From: JALZOC01 sp035758845
GTDB lineage: Bacteria; Acidobacteriota; Vicinamibacteria; Vicinamibacterales; 2-12-FULL-66-21
Reading direction: 5' to 3'
NCBI GenBank assembly: GCA_035758845.1
Contig: DASTVZ010000217.1
Location: forward strand, 5,917-69,916
DNA: 64,000 bases
Below are positions 44,089 through 52,378 of the stretch, piece after piece. The notes beneath the pieces are model-generated. The model was not told where the DNA came from. It did not search any database and saw only the letters and a list, made by a program, of their open reading frames with translations. Position 1 is the stretch's first letter. Each line of letters begins with the position of its first letter. A program made the position numbers and the translations under genes.

Positions 44089-45009
44089 CTACTTGGTCTC
44101 TTCCCAGATCACTTGCGCATCGGCGCGAACGCGGTCGGGATTGGGTTTGTTGTAGCCGGTGTACTTGGCCGGCACCGCCCACGTGTTGACGACATCGTCG
44201 ACCGTTTTGCCGGCCTTCTTCGCGTCCTGCACAAATTTGACGAAATCGCCAATGAACTCCGAGTACAGCTTGAGATCGGCTGTCACCATCGTTGTCGGGT
44301 TGTGGCCGTTGATGATGGTCTCGACGTTCTGCGCTGCGGCAGCCTTGGCGAGCGTGCCGGAGTAGCTCACCCCCGAACCGCCGTTGTTCTTGTCCATGAT
44401 CGGCAGATCGCGAGTGGGGAACGTGTCTCCGGCGTGCATCACACGATGCTTTGTGAAAATCACGAAGGCATCGCCGCCTGTGTGCGCCGGGCCGAAGTAA
44501 CGAAGATCGATCTGATCGTCTCCACTGCCCATCGTCCACGTGTCCTTGAACGTGCGCTTCGGCAGACCACGACCCTCGTTCTTCTTGAAGATGTTCTCCG
44601 GCGGCGTTGTCTGGAGTCCGTACACGGCGCTTGTTTGCTCCATGTACTTTTTCGTGTTCTCCTGCACGATAACGTCCACCGTCGCAGGGAACTCGACGTT
44701 GCCGCTGACGTGATCGCCGTGCGTGTGCGTATTGATGATTGTGGTGACGGGCTTGTCGGTGAACGTTTTGATTGAGTCCAGAATCGGCTGACCCCATCCT
44801 GGATTCTTCGTATCGACGACAACAACCCCTTTCGCGGTGATGAACACGGCCGTGTTTCCACCACCGCCTTTCAGTACGTAGAGGTTGTCCTTCACCTTGT
44901 CGACGGTGATCACCCGCTCTGCCGGCTGGGCCGGCTGCTGAAAAGCCGCGAGCGTCATCGACAATGCGCCTGCAATCACCAGAGTGCCAAGCAGAACAGA
45001 TCGTTTCAT
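44089..45009 (-). CDS. Secreted MBL-fold metallo-hydrolase
   Basis: 306 residues. Signal peptide at about 1-22. Metal motif HTHGDH at 95-100, a later His in GPAHTGGD near 169 and an Asp in VMHAGDTFP near 186 support a two-metal centre. The C-terminal NGHNP gives the final His. The first-domain strand GGNTAVFITAKGVVVVDTK is typical. It is not convincingly one of the beta-lactamase classes and is best called a periplasmic hydrolase of unknown substrate. First gene of the 45.0-42.7 kb unit. Confidence 0.85.
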   Translation of the reverse strand: MKRSVLLGTLVIAGALSMTLAAFQQPAQPAERVITVDKVKDNLYVLKGGGGNTAVFITAKGVVVVDTKNPGWGQPILDSIKTFTDKPVTTIINTHTHGDHVSGNVEFPATVDVIVQENTKKYMEQTSAVYGLQTTPPENIFKKNEGRGLPKRTFKDTWTMGSGDDQIDLRYFGPAHTGGDAFVIFTKHRVMHAGDTFPTRDLPIMDKNNGGSGVSYSGTLAKAAAAQNVETIINGHNPTTMVTADLKLYSEFIGDFVKFVQDAKKAGKTVDDVVNTWAVPAKYTGYNKPNPDRVRADAQVIWEETK

Positions 45010-45043
45010 TGGGTCCTCACAAGATGCCTCACATCATATCCGC

Positions 45044-45364
45044 TTAGGTCGCTGCTCTGGCAGCAGCGGCGGCGGCGCGCCGCTGCGTCTCTGCCGCTGC
45101 TACGGTCATCTGCGACGACCCCGCGACGCTCACCAGCCCATAGCCGAGTCCTGGCAATTCATTACACCATTTGATGTCGCCCGTTGACGGATCGAGACGA
45201 TACAACCGGCCTCGTGAGGCGGCGAACAAGTCGCCTCCGTCGAGCGACACGTTCACGAATTCCGATCCTTTCAGGGCAGTGGTCCACAATGTCTCACCGG
45301 TATCGCGATCAATGGCGACCACTGTTCCCTTGATGCCGACGAACACCAGGTTCGAACGAGCCAT
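45044..45364 (-). CDS. Mini PQQ-like propeller-blade protein (106 aa)
   Basis: 106 residues with two or three blade-like repeats: NLVFVGIKGTVVAIDRDTGETLWTTAL, GGDLFAASRGRLYRLDPSTGDIKWCNELPG. A complete propeller needs four or more blades, so it must oligomerise, pair with another protein, or be a relict. No signal peptide. Same type seen as a short stand-alone protein in other soil genomes. The Ala-rich end is low complexity. Confidence 0.7.
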   Translation of the reverse strand: MARSNLVFVGIKGTVVAIDRDTGETLWTTALKGSEFVNVSLDGGDLFAASRGRLYRLDPSTGDIKWCNELPGLGYGLVSVAGSSQMTVAAAETQRRAAAAAARAAT

Positions 45365-45384
45365 CGTTCCTCCTGCACGTTAAC

Positions 45385-45432
45385 GGGTTCTACACGGTTC
45401 TGCGAGGTTCTACAGGTTCTACCAGGTTCAGC
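45385..45432. repeat. GGTTCTAC tandem repeat
   Basis: Five GGTTCT words spaced 10-12 bp upstream of the mini-propeller gene; same family as 35375-35487 but with one arm only. Confidence 0.75.
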
Positions 45433-45520
45433 GGTATTCGTCCCCATTGATTGCGCACCACGTCTGTCGCCACAGCCGCGACCCCGGTCGCACACTTCGG
45501 ACACTGAGTGAGCCAGAATC

Positions 45521-45940
45521 CTACTTCTTCGTTACGGACCACGTGCCCGCAGCAACCTCTGAGCCGTCTTGCTTCACGCGCAATGACCAGGTGCCAGCTG
45601 CCTTGGCGTCCTCAAACGTCGCCGTCAGCCAGACTTCAGCGGCAGCCTCGTTCGGCGGGAAATCGTATTTGGCGTTCATCTTCCTTCCATCAAACGAAAG
45701 AGCCTTGAATGATGCCTTGTAGGTGGGCTCTCCGGTAACCGAGACTCGGCCAGTCACGCCGTCCTTGCCCTTCTCGAGCGTGAGTTCGAATCCTCCGGAA
45801 CCTCCAGCTCCTGTCCACGACCCTGACCACACACCGACAAGCTCTTCGCCCGCTGCCGGTGCTTGGCCGGCAAGCTGCGCGGAGAAACACAAGCCGGTAA
45901 GCAGGAACAGAAACAGCCAGACACTCAATCGGTTTGTCAC
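45521..45940 (-). CDS. Small secreted beta-rich protein (139 aa)
   Basis: 139 residues from a GTG at 45940, chosen because GAGGAG lies 4 nt upstream; an ATG at 45961 is in frame. Signal peptide (LSVWLFLFLLTGLCFSAQLAGQ). The body is beta-rich (LVGVWSGSWTGAGGSGGFELTLEKG, GRVSVTGEPTYKASFKALSFDGRKMNAKYDF), like lipocalin-like or single beta-sandwich domains of unknown function. No partner is evident. Confidence 0.72.
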   Translation of the reverse strand: MTNRLSVWLFLFLLTGLCFSAQLAGQAPAAGEELVGVWSGSWTGAGGSGGFELTLEKGKDGVTGRVSVTGEPTYKASFKALSFDGRKMNAKYDFPPNEAAAEVWLTATFEDAKAAGTWSLRVKQDGSEVAAGTWSVTKK

Positions 45941-45979
45941 ACCATGCTCCTCAATCGGCATTCAGCAATCAGCAACCAG

Positions 45980-46026
45980 CCCCTCGACAGGCTCGGGACT
46001 GACCCTGAGCGACGTCGAAGGGTCAG
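45980..46026. repeat. CCCTCGAC...GTCGAAGGG palindromic repeat
   Basis: CCCTCGACAGGCTCGGG ... CCTGAGC ... GTCGAAGGGTCA, a known type of dispersed palindrome. A second copy is at 51212-51258. Confidence 0.75.
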
Positions 46027-46037
46027 CATGTGAGAAG

Positions 46038-47867
46038 TCACCAATCGCTCCTCTGCCATGGATGCTTGATCGTCGGAGAGTTCGCGTAGCGCTTCATCTG
46101 CAGCTCCAGAGTCGCTCCGCAGCCCGGCTCGAGTGTGACCGTCAACAAAGGCGCATCCACCTCGGTCGTGGCCGTTCCGTTCGTGACGCTCACCAGTCGA
46201 TGCTCACCATACGCGCCGCCTTGCACCACGACGGTTCGTCGTTGGGACTGATTCAAATTGATCAGCGTCACCGTCGTGTGCGTGTCCCCGAGACGCGAGA
46301 CGAGCGCCGCCACGTCCTCGGGCAATCCGGCTCGCCGGCGGTCAAGATCGAAATAGCGAAGCCGCGCGTTGACAAGACCCCCTTCTCGGCCGGGGAGTAA
46401 CCCTCCCCACATCAACTGCACGAGGGACTCGGTTGCCGCCGGATTGTAATCGAGCATGTTGTCCGCGAGACGTTTGCTCGCCGGTGTGGCGTCTTTTCGC
46501 ATCGCGCTCACACGCTGTTGAAGACCCAGAAGATCCCGTTCGATCGCCTGCTCCGGATAGCTCGGAGCCTGTCCATCGAGATACTGCACCCACTCGTTCC
46601 GGCCAACTCTCGCGCGATCGCCATCTTGTTGAGACCAATACCAGACTTCGAGGGCTCCCACGTTCCATGGCGCATCACGCCATCCGTACCAACCGTCGGC
46701 GCCGTGCATCGTCGGATACTCTTTTCGTCCGCCATTGTCGCGAGCGTGAGAGTTCACGGCCTCGATCATTGTTCTCCACGCGTCGATGTACTTGCGGTCG
46801 CCAGTCACAAGGAGCGCGTTGTTGAACCCGACCAGCGCCCGCGGAATACGATTCCGGTCCTCACGACGGCCGGTGACGGGATTGACTGGGCTGAATCCCC
46901 ATCCGTACGCGTTCTTCCACCAATGCCGTTCAGCGCCGCCAACGCGGCCGTCGAGATCGACGAAGCTGGGGATGATACCGGCGTTCTGCGTCATCCGATC
47001 CAGCCAGACGTCCATATAGTCGACGATCCACTTCTTGTACTTGGGTTCGTTGTCGATGAGATACGCATCCATCGGCAACGTCGTCGCGACGAGATTGAGG
47101 AAATGGTCGCCAACGACGTCGGTGTACTCGTTGTAGTGGGCGAGGAACTGATCGAACGTCGATTCGCCGTGCAGCGCAGTGAACCCGCTGACCTCGATCG
47201 GATCGCCAACCCAGTCGATCGGCATCGCCTTCCGAAGCATCGGACCACGACTGCCGTTCTGCATGCTCCGGATGATCTTGTGGACCGGATCGTAGTTGGG
47301 CGCCTCCGGGTCTTCACCCATGTAGAGACCGGCAAACCGTTGCGCGCGTTCGCGATATTTCCGATCACCGGGAACGGAGAGTCCCATCCGATTGAAGAGC
47401 TGCAGTCCTTCGCCGTGATGCATCCAGTCGGACTGAACGATGAATTCCTTGTAATACATCCCGGCGCGGGCGATCGGGACTACCGTTGTGCGCGCTTCCG
47501 TGTACTGCTTCAGGAGCCCTTCGTGCCCCTTCATGAACATCTGACTGATCTCGTCGCTGGCGCCGAGCGCATGCAGCTCCGGCCATCGATTGAAGTTCTC
47601 AAACGCGTCGTCCGGGCCGTCGTTGGCGCCCCACCGCACGACACACTGAAGGTAGCCGCGGTCGTCGAAGTATTTGCGGAAGAACTCACGGCAGGCGGGA
47701 ACGTTTTCCGCGAGCAGCTGGCGTTCGAGCGTGGCCCAACGGGGAGCTGCCATCCGCGAGTCGACGCGAATCGACGCGCTTCGCAGCGGCGGCGGGACGC
47801 GTGCGGCCGTCACACTCAGTGCGCACGTGCAAAGTATCACCACGACCGCGCGAGTGGCAGCAGTCAT
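46038..47867 (-). CDS. Secreted hypothetical protein, candidate carbohydrate-active enzyme (609 aa)
   Basis: 609 residues. Signal peptide at about 1-21. Long helical body with repeated Trp/Tyr motifs (SDWMHHGEGLQLFNRMGLSVPG, GGAERHWWKNAYGWGFSPVNPVTGRR, HGADGWYGWRDAPWNVGALEVWYW), consistent with an alpha/alpha-barrel enzyme, and a short C-terminal beta domain. I do not recognise the family. Its ATG overlaps the stop of the ICMT-like gene, which abuts a GH127 gene, so all three are likely one operon for plant or microbial polysaccharide breakdown. Aromatic-rich clefts fit sugar binding. Enzymatic class is unproven. Confidence 0.7.
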   Translation of the reverse strand: MTAATRAVVVILCTCALSVTAARVPPPLRSASIRVDSRMAAPRWATLERQLLAENVPACREFFRKYFDDRGYLQCVVRWGANDGPDDAFENFNRWPELHALGASDEISQMFMKGHEGLLKQYTEARTTVVPIARAGMYYKEFIVQSDWMHHGEGLQLFNRMGLSVPGDRKYRERAQRFAGLYMGEDPEAPNYDPVHKIIRSMQNGSRGPMLRKAMPIDWVGDPIEVSGFTALHGESTFDQFLAHYNEYTDVVGDHFLNLVATTLPMDAYLIDNEPKYKKWIVDYMDVWLDRMTQNAGIIPSFVDLDGRVGGAERHWWKNAYGWGFSPVNPVTGRREDRNRIPRALVGFNNALLVTGDRKYIDAWRTMIEAVNSHARDNGGRKEYPTMHGADGWYGWRDAPWNVGALEVWYWSQQDGDRARVGRNEWVQYLDGQAPSYPEQAIERDLLGLQQRVSAMRKDATPASKRLADNMLDYNPAATESLVQLMWGGLLPGREGGLVNARLRYFDLDRRRAGLPEDVAALVSRLGDTHTTVTLINLNQSQRRTVVVQGGAYGEHRLVSVTNGTATTEVDAPLLTVTLEPGCGATLELQMKRYANSPTIKHPWQRSDW

Positions 47868-48361
47868 TTTCGCGACTCCGGAAACGCGCGCGTTGTGAAC
47901 CCCCAGCGCGGAACAGCGCGTTTGTAGATGCGGAAGCTCTCGCCAAATTGCGACTCGAGCGTCGGCTCCTCGTAGGCCAGCACCATGACATTAAACATGA
48001 CAAAAACGAGTGCCGCATACTTCCACAATGCGAGGCTCCGAAACAACCAGGCCTCGCCAATCAAGACGAGCGCTACGCCGTTGTACATGGGATTCCGTGT
48101 AAAGCGATAGAGGCCGCTCACCACCAGGTGTCGCGGCGGATCGAACGGCGCAAGCGTGCCTCGGCCGGCGGCAAAGAAGTCCCACACACATCGCAACAGC
48201 ACGGCGGCGCCGAGCGCTATCAGACAAGCGGCGAGACCGCTGCCGATCGAGGCACGCGGGCGGAGCTGATCGGCCGAGGATTGCAGAATCAGGAACGGGA
48301 TATATCCCGCGACGGTTCCAGGAATCAGGAATACGAAAAGGATCGAGCGAAATGCGAGCAC
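47864..48361 (-). CDS. ICMT/PEMT-like membrane methyltransferase
   Basis: 165 residues, four to five hydrophobic helices. The signature LVVSGLYRFTRNPMYNGVALVLIGE near 84-108 and YEEPTLESQFGESFRIYKRAVPRW near 127-150 mark the isoprenylcysteine methyltransferase-like fold. The stop overlaps the ATG of the 609-residue gene by 4 bp, and the start is 3 bp from the GH127 stop, so they are tightly linked. A methyltransferase between carbohydrate genes is unexpected. Confidence 0.85.
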   Translation of the reverse strand: MLAFRSILFVFLIPGTVAGYIPFLILQSSADQLRPRASIGSGLAACLIALGAAVLLRCVWDFFAAGRGTLAPFDPPRHLVVSGLYRFTRNPMYNGVALVLIGEAWLFRSLALWKYAALVFVMFNVMVLAYEEPTLESQFGESFRIYKRAVPRWGFTTRAFPESRK

Positions 48362-48364
48362 GAA

Positions 48365-50389
48365 TTATGATGCAATCGGCTTCAGTCTTGGGAACTCCGT
48401 GACCCGGATGTTGGTGCAACCGTAGGGAATGAGGGTCAGTTCTTGCAGCGGCTGTTCGGAAACGGTTTTCCCTGGATCGGCGCTGTCACTATCTCTGAGA
48501 GCAAACTCGCCCGCCCAGCCGCGCACAATTTTCCATCCCGGAATCTGTCGTCCACGGGCTTTGGCAACGACACCGCTTCCCTCTGGCGAGAACGGTCGTT
48601 CTCCCAGTGGGCGTTCTTCGAACTGAACCGATTCTTCGGGTCGCCGATCGTCGAGCACGAGGCCGTAGTTCCATGGTGTCGTCGGTCGAACCTCGAAATC
48701 AGCGTGCGGGAGATCGCGATGAGACTTGTCGATGTTCACGCGCGTCCATTGTTCGCCGATTTTCAGCGCATACACCAGCGGCCCTCGCTCGACAGCGACC
48801 GCATCGTTATATCGAACCGACACGCGCCCTCGCATTGGAAACCGAATAGTGATCTCCGTCGGAGACGTCCACGCACGCTCGAGGCGGTGAAGTGTGCCCG
48901 GAATCATCCGCGAATCAGGCGAGCCGGCGACACGAACAGTCGCACCCTGTGCCCACGCCGGCACGCGAAGAAGAAGAGGGAATCTTGCGCTGGTCGACGG
49001 CACGACCTGCAATTTGATCTCGTCGCGGAATGGATAGGCCGTCGCAACGGTAATCCGCACGGGCACACCCTTCACCGTTGTCTGCACGCGACAGGGTGCC
49101 CATGCCGCCGCGACGAGCCCGTCATCCGGCGTCTTCATCCACAAATGCGCAGCAAATTTCGGCCAACCCTGATGCATATTCGACGTGCAGCAGCCGTAGT
49201 TCGGTTCCAGACCAAAAAGGTTCGACTCAGGTCCATTAGTTGACCAGCCGTGCTCCGGATTGATCGTGCACTGCACTTGATTGACCTGTTGATCGTATTG
49301 ATGCGACCACATGTCGGGTGAAATCGCCGCTGGCAGCGCATTGAACGCCACGCGTTCGAGCCGATCGGCAAACGCCGCATCACCGAATACCGAGAACAGT
49401 TGTTCCAGTGAAAACATGAACTCGACGACGGCGCAGAGTTCGGTTCCCTGAACCGGGTTCCGTCCCGAGAGACATTCGTCGCCGGTGAACATTCCCGTAA
49501 CCTGGCCGTGATACCGGTCGAGGGTTTGGAGCATGCGTGTCGCAAAAGCGCGATCGCTGTCTTGACCATCGAGACGCCAGCTCATTGCTGCGGCCTTTGG
49601 CGCCATTCCCATGTTGACGACGTGCTTCGTCCATTTCCACAGACCGCGGCGCGGCGTCGGCACGCTGACATCGTCGGTTTCAAAGAGCGCCTCGTAATCA
49701 GTGCCCTGTGCGCGAAGCTTGCGCGCGAGATCGAGAAGCCAGGGTTCTCGCGTGTGCTCGTAGGCGTGAAACACCGCGATCAGGCCTTCGAACCAGCGGA
49801 ACTTTCCCCATTCGAAGAGGGGCGTTCGGTCGAGCCCATCGAACATCGCGCGCAGACTGTTGACACTCGCGTCGAGCGCGCGCCGATCCCCTGTGGCGCC
49901 GTGATATTGCGCGAGGACTTTGTTGACGAGAAGGATGGCCCACATGTCGTATCGCTTGGCCACCGCGTCGATCGGATACGGAGCGAACCAGCCGTCGGCA
50001 CGCTGGTGATCGACGATGTAGTTGATGTGGTTGGTGATACGCGATTTGAGCGATTGGTCTTCGAGGAGCCACGCGAGCGGAATCACGCCGTCCAGCCAGT
50101 ACGGCGCGCGCTCCCATCCCTCAGCAGCGCCACCAAACCACTGGCTGTCCTTCACGTCAGGCCAGAACTCGTCGAGATGACCGCTCAACCCATCCGCTTG
50201 ACTCCGCAGCTGACGAGCGAGCCACCCGTCCGGACGAATCTCAGCCAGCGGAAGCGGGCGGAACGCTGGACTGCGGAGCGAGCTCTGGGCAACTGAATTC
50301 GCAGGACGCGGCGTGGAGCGCTGAGCGCCGCTCGCCGCAATACCCGCGACGACACTGGACAGGAAATCGCGGCGATCGATTCGGCTCAT
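48365..50389 (-). CDS. GH127 family glycoside hydrolase (DUF1680-type)
   Basis: 674 residues. Tat signal RIDRRDFLSSVVAG at the N-terminus. The (alpha/alpha)6 domain carries the GH127 zinc/thiol site: TELC (Glu317, Cys319) and GCCTSN (Cys400, Cys401), with TGDEC Glu near 305 as candidate acid/base. GH127 enzymes are beta-L-arabinofuranosidases; others in the family act on related furanosides. A C-terminal beta-sandwich follows. It is exported folded, agreeing with a metal cofactor. First gene of an operon with the methyltransferase and the 609-residue protein. Confidence 0.88.
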   Translation of the reverse strand: MSRIDRRDFLSSVVAGIAASGAQRSTPRPANSVAQSSLRSPAFRPLPLAEIRPDGWLARQLRSQADGLSGHLDEFWPDVKDSQWFGGAAEGWERAPYWLDGVIPLAWLLEDQSLKSRITNHINYIVDHQRADGWFAPYPIDAVAKRYDMWAILLVNKVLAQYHGATGDRRALDASVNSLRAMFDGLDRTPLFEWGKFRWFEGLIAVFHAYEHTREPWLLDLARKLRAQGTDYEALFETDDVSVPTPRRGLWKWTKHVVNMGMAPKAAAMSWRLDGQDSDRAFATRMLQTLDRYHGQVTGMFTGDECLSGRNPVQGTELCAVVEFMFSLEQLFSVFGDAAFADRLERVAFNALPAAISPDMWSHQYDQQVNQVQCTINPEHGWSTNGPESNLFGLEPNYGCCTSNMHQGWPKFAAHLWMKTPDDGLVAAAWAPCRVQTTVKGVPVRITVATAYPFRDEIKLQVVPSTSARFPLLLRVPAWAQGATVRVAGSPDSRMIPGTLHRLERAWTSPTEITIRFPMRGRVSVRYNDAVAVERGPLVYALKIGEQWTRVNIDKSHRDLPHADFEVRPTTPWNYGLVLDDRRPEESVQFEERPLGERPFSPEGSGVVAKARGRQIPGWKIVRGWAGEFALRDSDSADPGKTVSEQPLQELTLIPYGCTNIRVTEFPRLKPIAS

Positions 50390-50429
50390 CGCACCACCTC
50401 GGGAAATCAGATCCCGCCCTTGTCAACGG

Positions 50430-50753
50430 TCAGGACATGTGCGCTCGAATCTGTCGGTTCAAGGCATGCATCTGCCGCCGAATGTTCTTCAGCAGGACGT
50501 GATCGTGAGCGTCCAGAGCCCTTTCCCGATCGTGTTTCAGCTGCCGAATCCTCGCCTTGATTGTCGGCTTGTCGACGCCGGTGGCCGTGTGGTGCTCGAG
50601 TGTATCGATGTTCAAGGCGCGGCAGATTGCGGGGAGGAGATGGTCCTTGTTCATCTGGGAAAAGCCCTGGACCGCTTCGTGGTTCAGCTCTTTCGCCAAT
50701 TCGCGCAGCTGGACGACCGTCATCTGCCTGAGCTCGTGATAGGTATGCGCCAT
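50430..50753 (-). CDS. Rho-N/SAP-like small protein (107 aa)
   Basis: 107 residues; the ATG at 50753 has AGGAGG 5 nt upstream. The N-part TYHELRQMTVVQLRELAKELNHEAVQGFSQMNKDHLLPAICRAL is the Rho N-terminal/SAP-like helical fold that binds nucleic acids. The C-part is a charged helix with HDRERALDAHDHVLLKNIRRQMHALNRQIR. It has no ATPase domain, so it is not Rho itself. Role unknown. The frame is open upstream to 51080 but overlaps the antisense side of DUF2255 and is not coding. Confidence 0.82.
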   Translation of the reverse strand: MAHTYHELRQMTVVQLRELAKELNHEAVQGFSQMNKDHLLPAICRALNIDTLEHHTATGVDKPTIKARIRQLKHDRERALDAHDHVLLKNIRRQMHALNRQIRAHMS

Positions 50754-50797
50754 GGTGGCCTCCTGAAGCGGAATCCTAGCGCAACCGGCGACGCGGC

Positions 50798-51181
50798 TCA
50801 ACGCTGTGCCGGCACGAACTCCATGGTCGCCTCCCGGCGCCGCGCGGTGCGGAAACCGCGAACGTACCGGCGAGATCCCGGCGTCGGATACTTCACCGCG
50901 TACGCCGCTTCGACCGCATCGCGAATGCGCTCGCTGCGGATTCGCACCGCGCGGACCGCAATCTTTCGCGCGCCAACCTGAATCGTGCCGTAAGGATCGG
51001 TCAGGAATGTCTGATACCAGCCGTTCGGCTTCAGCGTCCAGGAACGCGCCAGCACGCGTCCCTCGACGACGACCGGCCATACACCGATGAATCGATGAGT
51101 GGATCGACGTCCGGCGCGTATGCCGAGGATCTGGCTTTCGTCGATCGCGCGCACGATGGAAGGCAAAAAACGTTTGCGCAT
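50798..51181 (-). CDS. DUF2255-family protein
   Basis: 127 residues. Block VVVEGRVLARSWTLKPNGWYQTFLTDPYGTIQVG and the basic C-terminus match the DUF2255 family, small soluble proteins of unknown function related to pyridoxamine-oxidase-like barrels. No signal peptide. It sits upstream of the Rho-N-like gene on the same strand, 44 bp apart. Confidence 0.75.
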   Translation of the reverse strand: MRKRFLPSIVRAIDESQILGIRAGRRSTHRFIGVWPVVVEGRVLARSWTLKPNGWYQTFLTDPYGTIQVGARKIAVRAVRIRSERIRDAVEAAYAVKYPTPGSRRYVRGFRTARRREATMEFVPAQR

Positions 51182-51211
51182 GGGAGTGAATCTCGTCGGG
51201 ATCCCGTTGTC

Positions 51212-51258
51212 CGCCCCTCGACTACGCTCGGGGCGCCCTCGGCCTTGTCGAAGGGCGG
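51212..51258. repeat. CCCCTCGAC...GTCGAAGGGCGG palindromic repeat, copy 2
   Basis: CCGCCCCTCGACTACGCTCG...CCTTGTCGAAGGGCGG; same family as 45980-46026. Confidence 0.75.
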
Positions 51259-51289
51259 CATCCGGGACGCGTGATCCGCGATCCGATGC

Positions 51290-51484
51290 CTACGACGCGG
51301 CAGACAGACGAAGCAGACGCAAGGCCCAGAGGCCAAGTGCGGCTGCGATCAGTCCAATGCCAGGTCCTTGGAGGATGAACCCGGGATCGGTTGCCAACCG
51401 CGGCCATTCAGCGATCGTCCGGGCAATATGAGCGACAGCGAGAAGCGCAAATAACAGACCGGTGGTGACCAGATAGGGTCTCAT
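51290..51484 (-). CDS. Small membrane protein (64 aa)
   Basis: 64 residues with two hydrophobic helices (LVTTGLLFALLAVAHIARTI and GIGLIAAALGLWALRLLRLS). It is the type of short membrane protein seen beside many unrelated genes in soil bacteria. It begins 3 bp after the end of the beta-lactamase gene on the same strand, so it may be part of that operon. Confidence 0.65.
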   Translation of the reverse strand: MRPYLVTTGLLFALLAVAHIARTIAEWPRLATDPGFILQGPGIGLIAAALGLWALRLLRLSAAS

Positions 51485-51487
51485 CGC

Positions 51488-52378
51488 TCAGTGTCCTTTG
51501 GTTGATGCGGCCTTCTGTTTCGCCAACTCGTCGCGGAAGTCTTGCTCTTTTTGCACCACGAACTTCTTGTAGCCATCCGGATCGATGAACGGGTTTGGTG
51601 CACCCGGCTTCATCCGCGCGTACTTCGCTTCCATGCCGAAGTAGCTCCCATGCGCTCCCAGGAAGAGATCTGCCGGCAAGGACTTCAGGACCGTGAACAT
51701 GCGTTCGTAGTCGCTCGCGATCGCGGGATACGCGGCGTTGTTCACGAGTTTGTATCCGGGATTGACATAGGGACTGCAGACGATGACCGCGTCGTAGGTC
51801 CGACCGGAATCACTGACCTTCATCGTCCAGGTGGTGCATCCCTTCGTGTGACCGGGTGTGAGACGCGCGACGAGCACGGTGTCGCCGAGTTTCACCTGAT
51901 CGCCGCCGTGCAGCACCCGATCCACTTTAGTGGGTGGGTAGAGACTGGCGGGATCATTACCGTACTGAAAGTCGGTCTTGCCTCCACTCTCGACGTTGGC
52001 GACATCGCCGTCCATCACCATGTATGACGCCCCGGTCTGTTTCTTAATCAATGCGCTTGCCGCATTGTGATCCCAGTGCGCGTGGCTGATCAGCAGGATC
52101 TTGATGTCGGTGAACTTGAACCCCAGCTTCTCGACGCTCGCCCGAATGAGCGGCACATTCGCTTCCAGATCGCTGTTGATCAGAATGTGCCCCTGAGGCG
52201 TCGTAATCAGATAGTTCGCGAGGCCCTTGCTGCCGACATAGTAAAGGTTCCCCGCGATGCGGAAGGGCGGAAATGGTTCGATCCACTCCGGATTGGCTTG
52301 CGCAAGGGCGCTGGCAACTGGCGTCATGACCAGGAACACAATGAACACAAGCACTCGGCGAACGCTGTGGTAATTCAT
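51488..52378 (-). CDS. Subclass B3-like metallo-beta-lactamase
   Basis: 296 residues. Signal peptide at about 1-27. Zinc ligands of the B3 pattern are present: HAHWDH at 99-104, His177 in TPGHTKG and His243 in LGAHGSYFG. The SNNN-like spacing (GLANYLITTPQGHILINSDLEANVPLIRASVEKLGF) closely follows known B3 enzymes. B3 enzymes hydrolyse beta-lactams including carbapenems in the periplasm; environmental members are often chromosomal. Its ATG overlaps the stop of the GNAT gene. Activity cannot be proven from sequence. Confidence 0.82.
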   Translation of the reverse strand: MNYHSVRRVLVFIVFLVMTPVASALAQANPEWIEPFPPFRIAGNLYYVGSKGLANYLITTPQGHILINSDLEANVPLIRASVEKLGFKFTDIKILLISHAHWDHNAASALIKKQTGASYMVMDGDVANVESGGKTDFQYGNDPASLYPPTKVDRVLHGGDQVKLGDTVLVARLTPGHTKGCTTWTMKVSDSGRTYDAVIVCSPYVNPGYKLVNNAAYPAIASDYERMFTVLKSLPADLFLGAHGSYFGMEAKYARMKPGAPNPFIDPDGYKKFVVQKEQDFRDELAKQKAASTKGH

